Positions 46,189 through 54,670 of a stretch of DNA of 64,000 nt are shown in pieces (the first letter of the stretch is position 1; every line of letters begins with the position of its first letter). Where the stretch lies: assembly GCA_016200265.1 (NCBI GenBank), contig JACQFE010000045.1, forward strand, positions 1 through 64,000, given 5' to 3'. The stretch is from Planctomycetota bacterium. Lineage in GTDB: Bacteria > Planctomycetota > Phycisphaerae > UBA1845. A program made the position numbers and the translations under genes. The notes under the pieces were generated by a model. That model saw nothing but the letters and a program-made list of their open reading frames with translations, made no database searches and had not been told where the DNA came from.

Positions 46189-47283
46189 ATGATTGTACGA
46201 AATCGCCGAATCACGCCGGCTCGGGCCAAAAAGACCGAGCCTGACATCCGCCTGCTTTTTACGTGCATCGGCAGGCGGGTAGAGCTGGTCCGCGCATTCC
46301 GCGCGGCGGCCGAACGATTGCGAATCCGTCTGGAAATTCACGGCGGCGACTCGGATCGACTCGCCCCGGCGCTGAGTCAGGTCGATCACGTTCATTTGCT
46401 TCCCGGAATTGCGTCGGGTCATTATACCGAAACGTTGGCCGAGCTGATTCGTTCGCACCATCTTTCGCTGCTCATTCCGCTCATTGATACGGAATTACCC
46501 GCGATCGCGGCCAATCGCGAGCAATTCACCCAGCTCGGCTGCCGCACCGTAATCTCTTCGCCCGCCGTCGTCGAGACTTGCCGTGATAAGCTCGCGACGT
46601 ACCGAATGTTGACCGATGCGAAAATCGACACTCCGAAGACGTGGCGCTGGTCGGAGATTGTGAATCGAAATCGGCATCGCTTCCCTTACTACTTGAAACC
46701 CCGGGCAGGCAGCGCCGCGATGGGCAACTATGTGGTGCGGAATCACGAGGAGCTTGTCGCGTTTGGAAATCTGGTGAAGGACCCGATCGTGCAGGAGTTT
46801 GTCCTTGGCGATGAACTTACCGTCGATGTGTATTGCGGGTTTGACGGCGTCCCGCGATGCATCATCCCTCGTTTGCGATTGGAAGTCCGCGGGGGCGAAG
46901 TGACCAAGGGCGTCACGGTTAGGGACGCGATGGTTTCCGCCGCGGCCAGGCGTGTGGCTCGAGAATTGGCCGAGTGTCGCGGCGTAATTACCGTACAGTG
47001 CATGAAAACGCCGGATGGACGCGTTCGCGTCATCGAAATCAATCCTCGATTCGGCGGCGGAGTACCGCTGGCCATTCACGCCGGTGCGGATTTTCCACGA
47101 TGGATCCTGGAGGAGCATCTTGGACGAAAGCCTGCAATTTCCGCCGATTATGAAGTGAATCTGGCCATGCTCCGTTTTGACGATTCCGTGTTTGTGAAAA
47201 ATGCAACAACGACAAACTTCAAGACCCGATCCTCGGAAGGGTCAACCCGCTCCCCGAGCCGTGTCACGACACGAATGAAATGA
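46189..47283 (+). CDS. ATP-grasp enzyme (carbamoyl-phosphate-synthase-like)
   Basis: An N-terminal Rossmann-like segment (IRLLFTCIGRRVELVRAF) is followed by an ATP-grasp core: YYLKPRAGSAAMGNYVV (ATP-binding Lys/Gly loop), VQEFVLGDELTVDVYC and VIEINPRFGGGVPLAIHAG (metal-binding Glu/Asn). These enzymes join a carboxylate to an amine through an acyl phosphate. It is followed 48 bp later by a HAD phosphatase; the same pair occurs in surface-polysaccharide clusters in other bacteria. The substrate is unknown. Confidence 0.87.
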   Translation: MIVRNRRITPARAKKTEPDIRLLFTCIGRRVELVRAFRAAAERLRIRLEIHGGDSDRLAPALSQVDHVHLLPGIASGHYTETLAELIRSHHLSLLIPLIDTELPAIAANREQFTQLGCRTVISSPAVVETCRDKLATYRMLTDAKIDTPKTWRWSEIVNRNRHRFPYYLKPRAGSAAMGNYVVRNHEELVAFGNLVKDPIVQEFVLGDELTVDVYCGFDGVPRCIIPRLRLEVRGGEVTKGVTVRDAMVSAAARRVARELAECRGVITVQCMKTPDGRVRVIEINPRFGGGVPLAIHAGADFPRWILEEHLGRKPAISADYEVNLAMLRFDDSVFVKNATTTNFKTRSSEGSTRSPSRVTTRMK

Positions 47284-47331
47284 GAGGAGAAGACTCGTCT
47301 CATTCGTTGCGTGCCATTGTGAAACCAGTTG

Positions 47332-48045
47332 ATGAATCCAAGCGCGATTATCTTTGACCTCGACGACACACTTTATCTGGAACGCGACTACGCCATCAGC
47401 GGGTTCCAAGCTGTTGCGATGGCATTTGCCAATCGACTCGGCCCGCCCGACAACATCGCCGCAACGATGCTATCCCTATTCGACACGGAGCATCGTTCGC
47501 GTGTGTTTGACCAATTGCTCCGCGAAATCGGCATGGCCGATGATCCCTCGCTGGTACGCGAAATGATCGAGACCTATCGAAATCATCAACCGGCGATATC
47601 TCTTCTTGCCGACGCCGAACGCGCCCTTATGCGCCAGGCCGAACGCTTTCGATTGGGACTTATCACCGACGGCCATAGTCATTCGCAATGGAATAAGATC
47701 GACGCACTCAAACTTCGTGATCGATTGGAGGCGATCATCGTCACCTCTGACCTGTGCGATTCAGATTGTGCGGGGCGGACTTATGCGGGGCAATTCACGA
47801 ATTACGGTAAGCCGTTTCCACTGGCGTTCGAGTTGATGTCCGAACGAATTGGCGTCGAGCCGCGGCACTGTGTTTATGTGGCAGACAACGCGGCCAAGGA
47901 TTTCATTGCACCGCGCAAGCTCGGCTGGCGAACCGTCCAAATCCAACGTGTCGGCGGCGTTCATACGTCTCCGCCGATCAACGATGCTGCCGCACCTCAC
48001 CATGTCATTCAGACATTCGATTTACTCGATGAACTGATCATGTAG
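47332..48045 (+). CDS. HAD-family hydrolase
   Basis: Motif I is IIFDLDDTLYLE, with the nucleophile and acid/base Asp. The helical cap lies at about residues 15-90, motif II is LGLITDGHS, motif III Lys lies near GKPFPLAFELM, and motif IV is VYVADNAAKDFIAPRKLGW. At 237 aa it is typical of small-molecule phosphatases. It probably acts with the ATP-grasp gene upstream. ATG at 47332; a TTG one codon earlier is also open. Confidence 0.9.
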   Translation: MNPSAIIFDLDDTLYLERDYAISGFQAVAMAFANRLGPPDNIAATMLSLFDTEHRSRVFDQLLREIGMADDPSLVREMIETYRNHQPAISLLADAERALMRQAERFRLGLITDGHSHSQWNKIDALKLRDRLEAIIVTSDLCDSDCAGRTYAGQFTNYGKPFPLAFELMSERIGVEPRHCVYVADNAAKDFIAPRKLGWRTVQIQRVGGVHTSPPINDAAAPHHVIQTFDLLDELIM

Positions 48046-48070
48046 AATCAGCTTACTCCGAGCGGGCATT

Positions 48071-49234
48071 TCACAAGATCAGCATCGAGTCGCCGTAGCT
48101 GTAAAACCGGTAGCGTTCGGCGATTGCATGCACATAGGCTCTTCGCGTGAATTCAACTCCTACGAAGGCCATGACCAACGCCAGAAGCGTACTCCGCGGG
48201 AGGTGGAAATTGGTGAGGAGGATGTCCACTGATTGGAATTGATAAGGTGGGTAAATCAAGATACTAGTTGAGCCAGTTAGTTTTTCTCCGGAATCAATGA
48301 GTTTATCTAAACTATTTACATCACCATTTGGCAAGCTTGAAATTGTTTCGAGAACTCGAACTGAGGTCGTCCCGACCACGAGAATCCGCCCGCCTCGCGG
48401 GCGGCATTCGCGAATTGCTTTAAGAGTACTCGCCGGCACTTCGAAATCCTCGGAGTGCATCACATGGGCGGCTAGGTTCTCAACGGCGATTGGTCGAAAC
48501 GTGCCGAGACCGACGTGAAGCGTCACGGACGAGATGTTCACTCCTCGACTGCGAATTTTCTCGATAATTTCGTCGGTCAAGTGAAGCCCGGCTGTCGGGG
48601 CCGCGACCGCTCCCGGCTTGCTGGCGTAGACCGTTTGGTAGCGAGCGGCGTCGGATCGGGCATCGAATTCCGCATTATTCTCTCGACGGATATAAGGCGG
48701 TAACGGCGTCCGTCCAACACGATTGAGCAGTTCTTCCGCCGAGCAATCCGCCGGCACTCGTACCCGCCAAAGTCCGTCGCCGCAATACGATTCCAGCGTC
48801 ATCGCAAAGCAGTTGATGGACACGGCCGATCGAAGCGAGGCCATCGGTGGTTCAACTTCGGGGCGAACCTCAATTACTTCGCCGGGTCGAAGCCGCCGCG
48901 ATCCCTCCAGCAATACCTGCCACAATCCAGCGCTTTCTTCACGCACGAACAACCCAGAGACCCGCCCTCCCGTCTCCCGCCAGGCCGCAAACCGCGCGGG
49001 CATCACTTTCGTGTCGTTGACCACGGCGAGATCGCCGGGTCGGAGGAATTCCGGAAGATCGCGGATGGAGCGATCAGAAATTGATTTGTCAGCCCGATCA
49101 AGCACGAGCATTCGCGCATCTTCGCGCCTCGCCGGAGGCGACTGGGCGACTAGTTCACGCGGCAAGTCGTAGTCGAGTTGCTCGATCCCAAAAGACGGTG
49201 CCGTATGCTGCGTGTTCTCGGATAATTCTCTCAC
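48071..49234 (-). CDS. queA: S-adenosylmethionine:tRNA ribosyltransferase-isomerase
   Basis: QueA adds the cyclopentene ring in queuosine synthesis, acting on preQ1-modified tRNA in the cytoplasm. Key segments are FDYDLP-like LDYDLPRELVAQSP, VVNDTKVMPARF, GAVAAPTAGLHLTDEI, LHVGLGTFRP and TNFHLPRSTLLALVMAF. At 387 aa it is somewhat longer than usual (~345) because of a short N-terminal extension and insertions. The start is a GTG at 49234. It is divergent from aroA with 135 bp between them. Confidence 0.95.
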   Translation of the reverse strand: MRELSENTQHTAPSFGIEQLDYDLPRELVAQSPPARREDARMLVLDRADKSISDRSIRDLPEFLRPGDLAVVNDTKVMPARFAAWRETGGRVSGLFVREESAGLWQVLLEGSRRLRPGEVIEVRPEVEPPMASLRSAVSINCFAMTLESYCGDGLWRVRVPADCSAEELLNRVGRTPLPPYIRRENNAEFDARSDAARYQTVYASKPGAVAAPTAGLHLTDEIIEKIRSRGVNISSVTLHVGLGTFRPIAVENLAAHVMHSEDFEVPASTLKAIRECRPRGGRILVVGTTSVRVLETISSLPNGDVNSLDKLIDSGEKLTGSTSILIYPPYQFQSVDILLTNFHLPRSTLLALVMAFVGVEFTRRAYVHAIAERYRFYSYGDSMLIL

Positions 49235-49369
49235 AATAAACCCGTATTCGGGCTTTCTTTCCCGGTCAAGATCAGCGGTCTTCGCAATTTGATTGGATTT
49301 GCAGGCCTCTACAAACGTGCCGCATCGCTCGTCTCTTTACGGACGAATTCGTATCGCTATGTTGCATCC

Positions 49370-50680
49370 ATGTCAGTATATCGTTGCCAGCCATTAACCA
49401 GGCCTCTTGATGCCGTCATCACCCTGCCCGGATCGAAGAGCATCACCAATCGTGCGCTCATATGCGCGGCGTTGGCGGATGGATCGAGCATTCTGCGGAA
49501 CGTGCTGCTGGCCGATGACACGCGGTTGATGATGGATGCACTCAGGGCACTTGGGATTGCGATCACGGTCGATGAAAAAAAACCTGTGGCGGAAGTGACA
49601 GGATGTCGAGGATTTATGCCGTCGGAAGACGCGTTTCTTTCTTGCGGAAATTCCGGCACAACGCTGCGTTTTTGCACGGCACTGGCCGCGCTCGGAAACG
49701 GTCAATTCACGTTGGATGGCGTGGCTCGAATGCGCGAGCGGCCGATTGGCGATCTCGTGGAGGCGTTGCAAGGGCTTGGCGCAGGAATTGAGTACATGAA
49801 TCGCGAAGGCTATCCGCCGATCGTCGTTCACGCGCAAGGCCTTCGCGGCGGTCAAGTCGTATTGGAATCACCCGCTTCGAGTCAATTCGTCAGTGCCCTA
49901 TTTCTGTCTTCGCCCTATGCGTCGCGAGACGTGAAGATCGAATTGCGCGGCGAGGTTCCGAGCATTCCGTATTTGCGGACGACGCTCGCCGTGATGGAAG
50001 AATTTGGCGTGAGTGTGTTGCACGAATCGCACGAACGAGAGTCGCGTTTCATCGTGGCTGCCCCGCAGCGGTATCAGGGAACGACCTACACGATCGAACC
50101 GGATGCAAGCAATGCGACTTATTTCCTGGCCGCAGCGGCCATCGCCGGCGGAAGAGTGACCGTTGAAGGTCTCGGCACGTACAGCATTCAGGGTGATGCC
50201 AAGTTCACGCGCGTGCTTGAGCAAATGAGCTGCCGAGTGGGGCAAATGGGTACAAGCACAACGGTTACCGGCCCGCCTGACGGCGCCCGACTTCGCGGCA
50301 TCGACATCGATCTCAACGATATGCCGGATACCGTTCAGACTTTAGCAGTCGTCGCGCTCTTCGCGGACTCCCCCACCACGATCCGCAACGTGGCCAGCTT
50401 GCGAGTGAAGGAGACGGATCGTATCGCGGCACTGCGTGAAGAGCTTTCCCGGCTCGGTGCGAAGGTTGACGAATTCACAGACGGCTTAAGGATCTTCCCG
50501 CCGATTCGTGGCGTCGTTCCGGCAAAAATCCGGACCTATGAAGATCACCGCATGGCGATGAGCTTCGCTCTTGCGGGTCTGATGATTCCTGGAATCGAAA
50601 TTGAAAACCCCGAGTGCTGCGGCAAGACCATGCCGGATTATTTTGAACGTTTTGAGCGACTTGAAACTCGTCCATCCTAG
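49370..50680 (+). CDS. aroA: 3-phosphoshikimate 1-carboxyvinyltransferase (EPSP synthase)
   Basis: It catalyses the sixth shikimate-pathway step, joining shikimate 3-phosphate and phosphoenolpyruvate. Both signatures are present: LPGSKSITNRALICAALADG with SCGNSGTTLRFCTALAAL, and later VASLRVKETDRIAALREELS with YEDHRMAMSFALAGL. At 436 aa it is full length. ATG at 49370 matches the normal N-terminus; the open frame extends 27 codons upstream with atypical sequence. Confidence 0.95.
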   Translation: MSVYRCQPLTRPLDAVITLPGSKSITNRALICAALADGSSILRNVLLADDTRLMMDALRALGIAITVDEKKPVAEVTGCRGFMPSEDAFLSCGNSGTTLRFCTALAALGNGQFTLDGVARMRERPIGDLVEALQGLGAGIEYMNREGYPPIVVHAQGLRGGQVVLESPASSQFVSALFLSSPYASRDVKIELRGEVPSIPYLRTTLAVMEEFGVSVLHESHERESRFIVAAPQRYQGTTYTIEPDASNATYFLAAAAIAGGRVTVEGLGTYSIQGDAKFTRVLEQMSCRVGQMGTSTTVTGPPDGARLRGIDIDLNDMPDTVQTLAVVALFADSPTTIRNVASLRVKETDRIAALREELSRLGAKVDEFTDGLRIFPPIRGVVPAKIRTYEDHRMAMSFALAGLMIPGIEIENPECCGKTMPDYFERFERLETRPS

Positions 50681-50843
50681 TTTCTCAGACACGTTCGAAA
50701 TCTCGGGAAACCGTATGAAGGACAAAGTTGCGCCGGCATCGATCCGCCTAAAAAATTTCTAACCAATGCACGATCAATAGGTTATGTATTCGTTAAGGAA
50801 TTCGATCGTTTGCAACCGCTGATTCCAAGCGAGAAAATGTGGC

Positions 50844-50871
50844 TTGACAGCACTGGCACGGTCGATAGAGT
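50844..50871 (+). promoter_or_regulatory. Promoter of the first microprotein gene
   Basis: TTGACA (50844-50849), 16 bp, then TAGAGT (50866-50871). The -35 context (GTGGCTTGACAG) and the leader sequence TTGGCGCGGATC-CTGGTCA are repeated almost exactly upstream of the second microprotein gene. Confidence 0.65.
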
Positions 50872-50957
50872 GTTCTAATTGGCGCGGATCGCTGGTCACA
50901 CCGGTCAGTGTAGCCGCAAGAACTGGAAGCGAGTGACTTTTTGAACTGGAGAACATT

Positions 50958-51056
50958 ATGAATTGGCTTTGGACTTTCCTGATTGCTGCGAGCGCGGCGT
51001 TTGTGGGTGCTTGGGGTTATTTCACGTTCTTTCCAATCACCACCACAACGACCTGA
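50958..51056 (+). CDS. 32-residue membrane microprotein, copy 1
   Basis: A short gene with a GGAGAAC ribosome site 4-7 bp before ATG. The peptide begins MNWLWTFLIAASAAF, forms one hydrophobic helix with an aromatic-rich end (VGAWGYFTFFP) and stops after ITTTTT. Copy 2 lies 260 bp downstream with 27 of 32 residues identical; most codon differences are synonymous, so selection acts on the protein. Both copies keep the FFPITTTTT ending exactly. No charged residue is present apart from the N-terminus. It resembles small inner-membrane peptides or type I toxins in size, but I know of no such family. Confidence 0.75.
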   Translation: MNWLWTFLIAASAAFVGAWGYFTFFPITTTTT

Positions 51057-51205
51057 TTTATTGAGGAATTGGCAACGCATCCTGTTATGCCGCCGCCATC
51101 GGCCGAATGCGTGGGCTTTTCCCAGGTATCGCTTGCAAGATGGTTTGTGAACTCGACGTGTTTGTTTTGCGGCCTTTTGGATTACGGTTCGCGGGAAATG
51201 GTGGC

Positions 51206-51233
51206 TTGACAGAGTTGTCATGACCGATATATT
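51206..51233 (+). promoter_or_regulatory. Promoter of the second microprotein gene
   Basis: TTGACA (51206-51211), 16 bp, then TATATT (51228-51233), ~85 bp before the ATG. Spacing and leader motif match those of copy 1. A GTCATGAC palindrome lies within the spacer. Confidence 0.7.
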
Positions 51234-51317
51234 CGTGACGTATTGGCGCGGATCACTGGTCAGGTAAGTCAGTGGTACCGTAGTTGAAAGTGAGTACTGT
51301 TTTATCAGGAGAATATT

Positions 51318-51416
51318 ATGGATTGGTTCTGGAAGTTTCTGATTGGAGCGAGTGCGGCGTTCGTTGGCGTGTGGGGATATTTTACATTCTTCCCGATCAC
51401 CACGACCACAACGTGA
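51318..51416 (+). CDS. 32-residue membrane microprotein, copy 2
   Basis: The ribosome site is AGGAGAATATT before ATG. The peptide begins MDWFWKFLIGASAAF, continues VGVWGYFTFFP and ends ITTTTT. Compared with copy 1 it changes N2D, L4F, T6K, A10G and A18V. Many codons differ at the third base only (for example TTC/TTT, ACG/ACA, ATC/ATT), the mark of purifying selection. An intrinsic terminator follows 44 bp downstream. Function unknown; a membrane location is very likely. Confidence 0.8.
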   Translation: MDWFWKFLIGASAAFVGVWGYFTFFPITTTTT

Positions 51417-51459
51417 TGGTACTGCTCCGCAGCAACTAGTAAATCTCAATTAATTGAGG

Positions 51460-51499
51460 AAACTCGCCGTCAAGAAGCTTGGCGGCGAGTTTCTTTTTT
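51460..51499 (+). terminator. Intrinsic terminator after the microprotein pair
   Basis: A 10-bp perfect stem, AAACTCGCCG facing CGGCGAGTTT, encloses a 13-base loop and is followed by CTTTTTT. A separate 14-bp palindrome, CTCAATTAATTGAG, lies just before it at 51445-51458. Confidence 0.85.
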
Positions 51500-51529
51500 A
51501 CGTTCTTAATTCAACCAATTACGCGGCAA

Positions 51530-51672
51530 GGTCATTGCCATTTCCAAGTCGAGACGCAGAAAAAGCACTCTTCGCCTCGGCCTTTTGGCCTGTGCAGCAG
51601 GTTGCTAAGGGAAAAGCCTGCGGCTCCGTCGGAAAAACAATTCTGTGTCTCTACTTGGAAATGGCATTGACC
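51530..51672. repeat. 143-bp element with 32-bp terminal inverted repeats (MITE-like)
   Basis: The left end GGTCATTGCCATTTCCAAGT (51530 on) and the right end (51641-51672) are inverted copies matching at 29 of 32 positions. The ~79-bp centre contains GGCCTTTTGGCC and has no ORF of its own. No target-site duplication is evident. It could be a miniature mobile element or the template of a long hairpin RNA. Confidence 0.7.
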
Positions 51673-51820
51673 CAATGGTGCAATGGCGGTCATCGTCAAA
51701 TGGCGAGGAAAACAACGAAAATGCGAGGGGTTTTCGTGTTCGTCGTCGTAGTTGGGTTTCGCGAAAACACCCATCCCGGGCTGACGACATTTTCTCCAAC
51801 GAGCCAGGACTCGCGGCGGT

Positions 51821-51982
51821 ATGACCAGTATCACTCACTTCGGCGATTCTGAGCCGCTTTTCGGCCAAGGCATGACTTACGTCGTGCCCGAGCCGAACGC
51901 CCTTTTGATCATGGCCGGATGCGCTGCGGCAACGGGATTGTGGCGACGGCATACTCGTAAACTCGCGAGTCGCGCGAATTGA
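51821..51982 (+). pseudogene. Orphan PEP-CTERM sorting-signal tail
   Basis: The 53-codon frame ends with VPEPNALLIMAG, a hydrophobic helix and a basic tail (WRRHTRK), a textbook PEP-CTERM exosortase signal. The ~20 residues before it have no signal peptide, and the frame is closed by a stop just upstream. It is probably the 3' end of a deleted secreted-protein gene, placed next to the inverted-repeat element. Confidence 0.65.
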
Positions 51983-51996
51983 AGTTCGCGGCTCGC

Positions 51997-52659
51997 TCAT
52001 AATTCCCGGCTGACGAGGCGGATCACAATCCCTTGAATCGAAAAATCGCTCGACGCGTCCACCAGAATTGGCGATGAGCGCGGGTTGTCGCCGCGGAGAA
52101 TAATCAGCCGACGGCTTTCACGCCATTCTACGGTCACACGCTTGAGCGTTGGCTGGCCGTCGATCAAACAGGCACAAATGCGACCTTGCACGTGTTCGGC
52201 CTCCACGTCGGGTCGATAGTGGACGAGCACGATGTCGCCCGGCTTGAGCGTCGGCTCCATGCTGTCGAAATTGAGCCGCAGGCAGTAATGCTCCGGCGAC
52301 CATTGATGTCGCAGCACGGGAAACATCTCCAGTTGTTCCTGCGTTTCCGATGGAGGACCCGCCGGGATCGCACCAAATAATGGCACGTTTCGGGATTCAT
52401 GCGGCTGGGGATTGTCGTGGGCCTGACCGCCTCCCACGAGGACGGCCTGTGGGAGATTGAGTGCCACGGATAAGGCATCCAGTGTGCGGCGCCGCGGCTG
52501 GACCAAGCTTCGCTCGATTTCAGAGATGTAGCCTTGATTGACGCCGGCGGTTCGCGCAAGCTTCGCCTGCGTGATCTTCAATTCGCGACGCCGCCTCTTG
52601 ATTCTCTGGCCGACAGACTCGGCCGCACGCCTGGCTATTTTTCGCTGCACTTTGGCCAC
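51997..52659 (-). CDS. LexA-like repressor: XRE helix-turn-helix plus S24 peptidase
   Basis: An N-terminal XRE-type HTH (LKITQAKLARTAGVNQGYISEIERSL) is joined to a S24/LexA peptidase domain. A probable self-cleavage site is present (GAIPAG, Ala-Gly), with catalytic Ser in FDSMEPTLKPGDIVLV and Lys in GQPTLKRV. It is therefore likely a self-cleaving repressor triggered by RecA or another stress signal, as in phage CI-type and SOS regulators. The start is GTG at 52659. No phage genes are nearby. Its targets may include the divergent or neighbouring small-gene locus; this is untested inference. Confidence 0.87.
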   Translation of the reverse strand: MAKVQRKIARRAAESVGQRIKRRRRELKITQAKLARTAGVNQGYISEIERSLVQPRRRTLDALSVALNLPQAVLVGGGQAHDNPQPHESRNVPLFGAIPAGPPSETQEQLEMFPVLRHQWSPEHYCLRLNFDSMEPTLKPGDIVLVHYRPDVEAEHVQGRICACLIDGQPTLKRVTVEWRESRRLIILRGDNPRSSPILVDASSDFSIQGIVIRLVSREL

Positions 52660-52846
52660 CCTTCGAGTTTACCGCAAGGATATTGCTTGGCAATATGTGC
52701 ATCCGAAAAGTCGGAACGTCGAAAAATCGAAACAATGGCCGCTGACGAAAGGGCGGGCACTGCCTGCCGTGACTGGATGAAGGCGGGTAAGCCGTCCTGC
52801 TCACCTATTACGAATTGCGTGAAATCAATCAGCGAAATCTGCGGAT

Positions 52847-53758
52847 TCACGTCTGCTTAGAAATGAAATCGACGAGTTCTTTGAAATATGCCGCGCAATT
52901 GGGCTCGAATTCCAGCGAATGCCGCGCCGTTGGAAATGTCGTAATCTGCGTGTCGGGCCAGTGCAATCCGCGAATGAACTCCACCGTGCGTTCGTTGTCG
53001 ATGATCCGCTCGTCGCCGGCAATGAAGAGATGCACCGGAACAGGCGGGGCATTCGAGAGCTTGGTAACGATCTTATCCATGCGTCGGGAAGCCAGATAGA
53101 AACTCGCCGTGCATTCGCGAAGCGTCAATGGGTCCGAGCGAAAAAACTCGTGCCATTTTGGCGTCGCCGTAAACAGGTCGGGATCGTTAAGTGGAATGGG
53201 AAAGTGCTTGTCCGGCTCGTACAGCATGGAAAATCCGATTTTGGCCATATCCCCGCGAGAAACACCGATTTTCGGAAACAAGCCCGGCGTCACGAGTGCC
53301 AGGCTCTTGACTCCACGCGGGTCCGCCACGTGCGAAGCGACCGCAAGCTTGCCGCCCCAACTCACCCCCGCCAGATGATATTCGCCGCACTCGCTGTATT
53401 TCAGAAGTTCATCTCGCGCGGCATGCGAGTCAGCAATGAGTTGTTCGGCGGATTCGGCGTGGCCTCGATCGACTTCATTTCGCCCGCTACCGCGCCGATC
53501 GATTTGCAACACGACGAATCCGGCGTCGGCCAGCCTTTTCGCGGATGTTTCATACCATCCACAATGCGATTGGATTCCGTGATGATAAAGCACGGCGCCG
53601 CGAGTTTCACGCGGACGCCAAAGACGAGCGTAAGCGAAATATCCCTCAGAAAGTCGAACCGAGATTTCCTCGGACGTCGAATCCACGCTGGTCAACATGT
53701 TATCGGCACCGGACACGTCCTCATATCTCGACCCTGACGCAATTTCTATAAGTGCCAC
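52847..53758 (-). CDS. Alpha/beta hydrolase (lysophospholipase/monoacylglycerol lipase-like)
   Basis: The fold is clear: oxyanion region LYHHGIQSHCGWY, RRGSGRN, nucleophile elbow GVSWGGKLA (Ser), acid in IAGDERIID and His in ARHSLEFEP. At 303 aa it matches serine aminopeptidase S33/monoacylglycerol lipase types. It has no signal peptide. The start is a GTG at 53758 or an ATG 20 codons later (53698); neither has a strong ribosome site. The substrate cannot be assigned. Confidence 0.85.
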   Translation of the reverse strand: MALIEIASGSRYEDVSGADNMLTSVDSTSEEISVRLSEGYFAYARLWRPRETRGAVLYHHGIQSHCGWYETSAKRLADAGFVVLQIDRRGSGRNEVDRGHAESAEQLIADSHAARDELLKYSECGEYHLAGVSWGGKLAVASHVADPRGVKSLALVTPGLFPKIGVSRGDMAKIGFSMLYEPDKHFPIPLNDPDLFTATPKWHEFFRSDPLTLRECTASFYLASRRMDKIVTKLSNAPPVPVHLFIAGDERIIDNERTVEFIRGLHWPDTQITTFPTARHSLEFEPNCAAYFKELVDFISKQT

Positions 53759-53980
53759 GTTGTGGCATGATGATCGAAATTCCAGAAAATCTCAACCATT
53801 CCAGGTCCGATGTGAATTGCCTGTCTTGCGGCCAAATGCCTTCTTCCAAAGCTATTCGGACGCCATCTGACGGTTCTCGCTCCCGCCGATAAACCTCTGC
53901 GACATAAACGATTAAGTCATCGAAACACAGGGTCGATAGCCCCAGCAGTCATTGCCAACGAAAGGACCGCTACGCCCATA

Positions 53981-54670
53981 ATGACCGATCGACCGAGCCA
54001 TACAGTCTTGCCGACCGATACGCAAAATCGAGCGCTCAAGCCCGTCGCCATCAATCGATGGATGCAGCGCATCCACCCGCACATCGAGGCCGCACACATG
54101 GAGTCCATGCGCGCCCTGCTCGCCGCAGTTGACGCCAAGGACCGCTATACGCGGAGTCATTCGCTCAACGTCGCCAAATACGCCGTGGAAATCGGTCGAC
54201 GACTGCGACTGCCCGAACCGGCGCTGGATACGCTGGAGGTCGCTTCGCTGCTCCACGATTTGGGGAAAATTGGAGTCGCGGATGCGATCCTAAACAAACC
54301 CGGCCCGCTGACCAAAGAGGAATTCGAGGCGATCAAAAAACATCCGCAAACCGCCATCGACATTCTCGGACACATGAGCTTTCTCTCCGATCATCGTCCG
54401 ATCATTCTGCACCATCATGAACGGTTCGATGGCACCGGCTATCCGGCCGGGCTTTCCGGAGACGAGATTCCCATTGGCGCCCGCGCATTGGCCGTCGCCG
54501 ACGCCTTGGACACCATGCTCTCTCCGCGTACGTATAAGCGAGCCTTCACCACAAATCACGTGCGTCGCGAACTTCGGCACTGTGCCGGCCACCAATTCGA
54601 TCCCACCATCGTGAACCTCACCCTCCGCTGGCTGGATGAAAAACCGCCGCGCGGCGGCAAAATGATGTAG
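53981..54670 (+). CDS. HD-GYP domain protein (cyclic-di-GMP phosphodiesterase family)
   Basis: It is a 229-residue, nearly stand-alone HD-GYP domain: SHSLNVAKYAVEIG, LLHDLGKIGV (metal-binding HD), HPQTAIDIL, ILHHHERFDGTGYPAGL (HHExxDGxGYP) and ARALAVADALDTML. All signature residues are intact, so it should hydrolyse cyclic-di-GMP. There is no receiver or membrane domain; the first ~35 residues are a short helical lead-in. It acts in the cytoplasm and may be regulated by partners. Confidence 0.9.
   Translation: MTDRPSHTVLPTDTQNRALKPVAINRWMQRIHPHIEAAHMESMRALLAAVDAKDRYTRSHSLNVAKYAVEIGRRLRLPEPALDTLEVASLLHDLGKIGVADAILNKPGPLTKEEFEAIKKHPQTAIDILGHMSFLSDHRPIILHHHERFDGTGYPAGLSGDEIPIGARALAVADALDTMLSPRTYKRAFTTNHVRRELRHCAGHQFDPTIVNLTLRWLDEKPPRGGKMM

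Noticed and set aside
50793-51449. A 218-codon minus-strand frame with an internal repeat
   Set aside because: It is the antisense shadow of the two microprotein genes and their leaders; the internal repeat only mirrors the duplicated small genes, and its composition is very Arg/Ser/Cys-rich.
51454-51852. A 132-codon plus-strand frame over the terminator and the inverted-repeat element
   Set aside because: It includes the terminator and both arms of the repeat and has no ribosome site; the coding appearance comes from the repeat arms.
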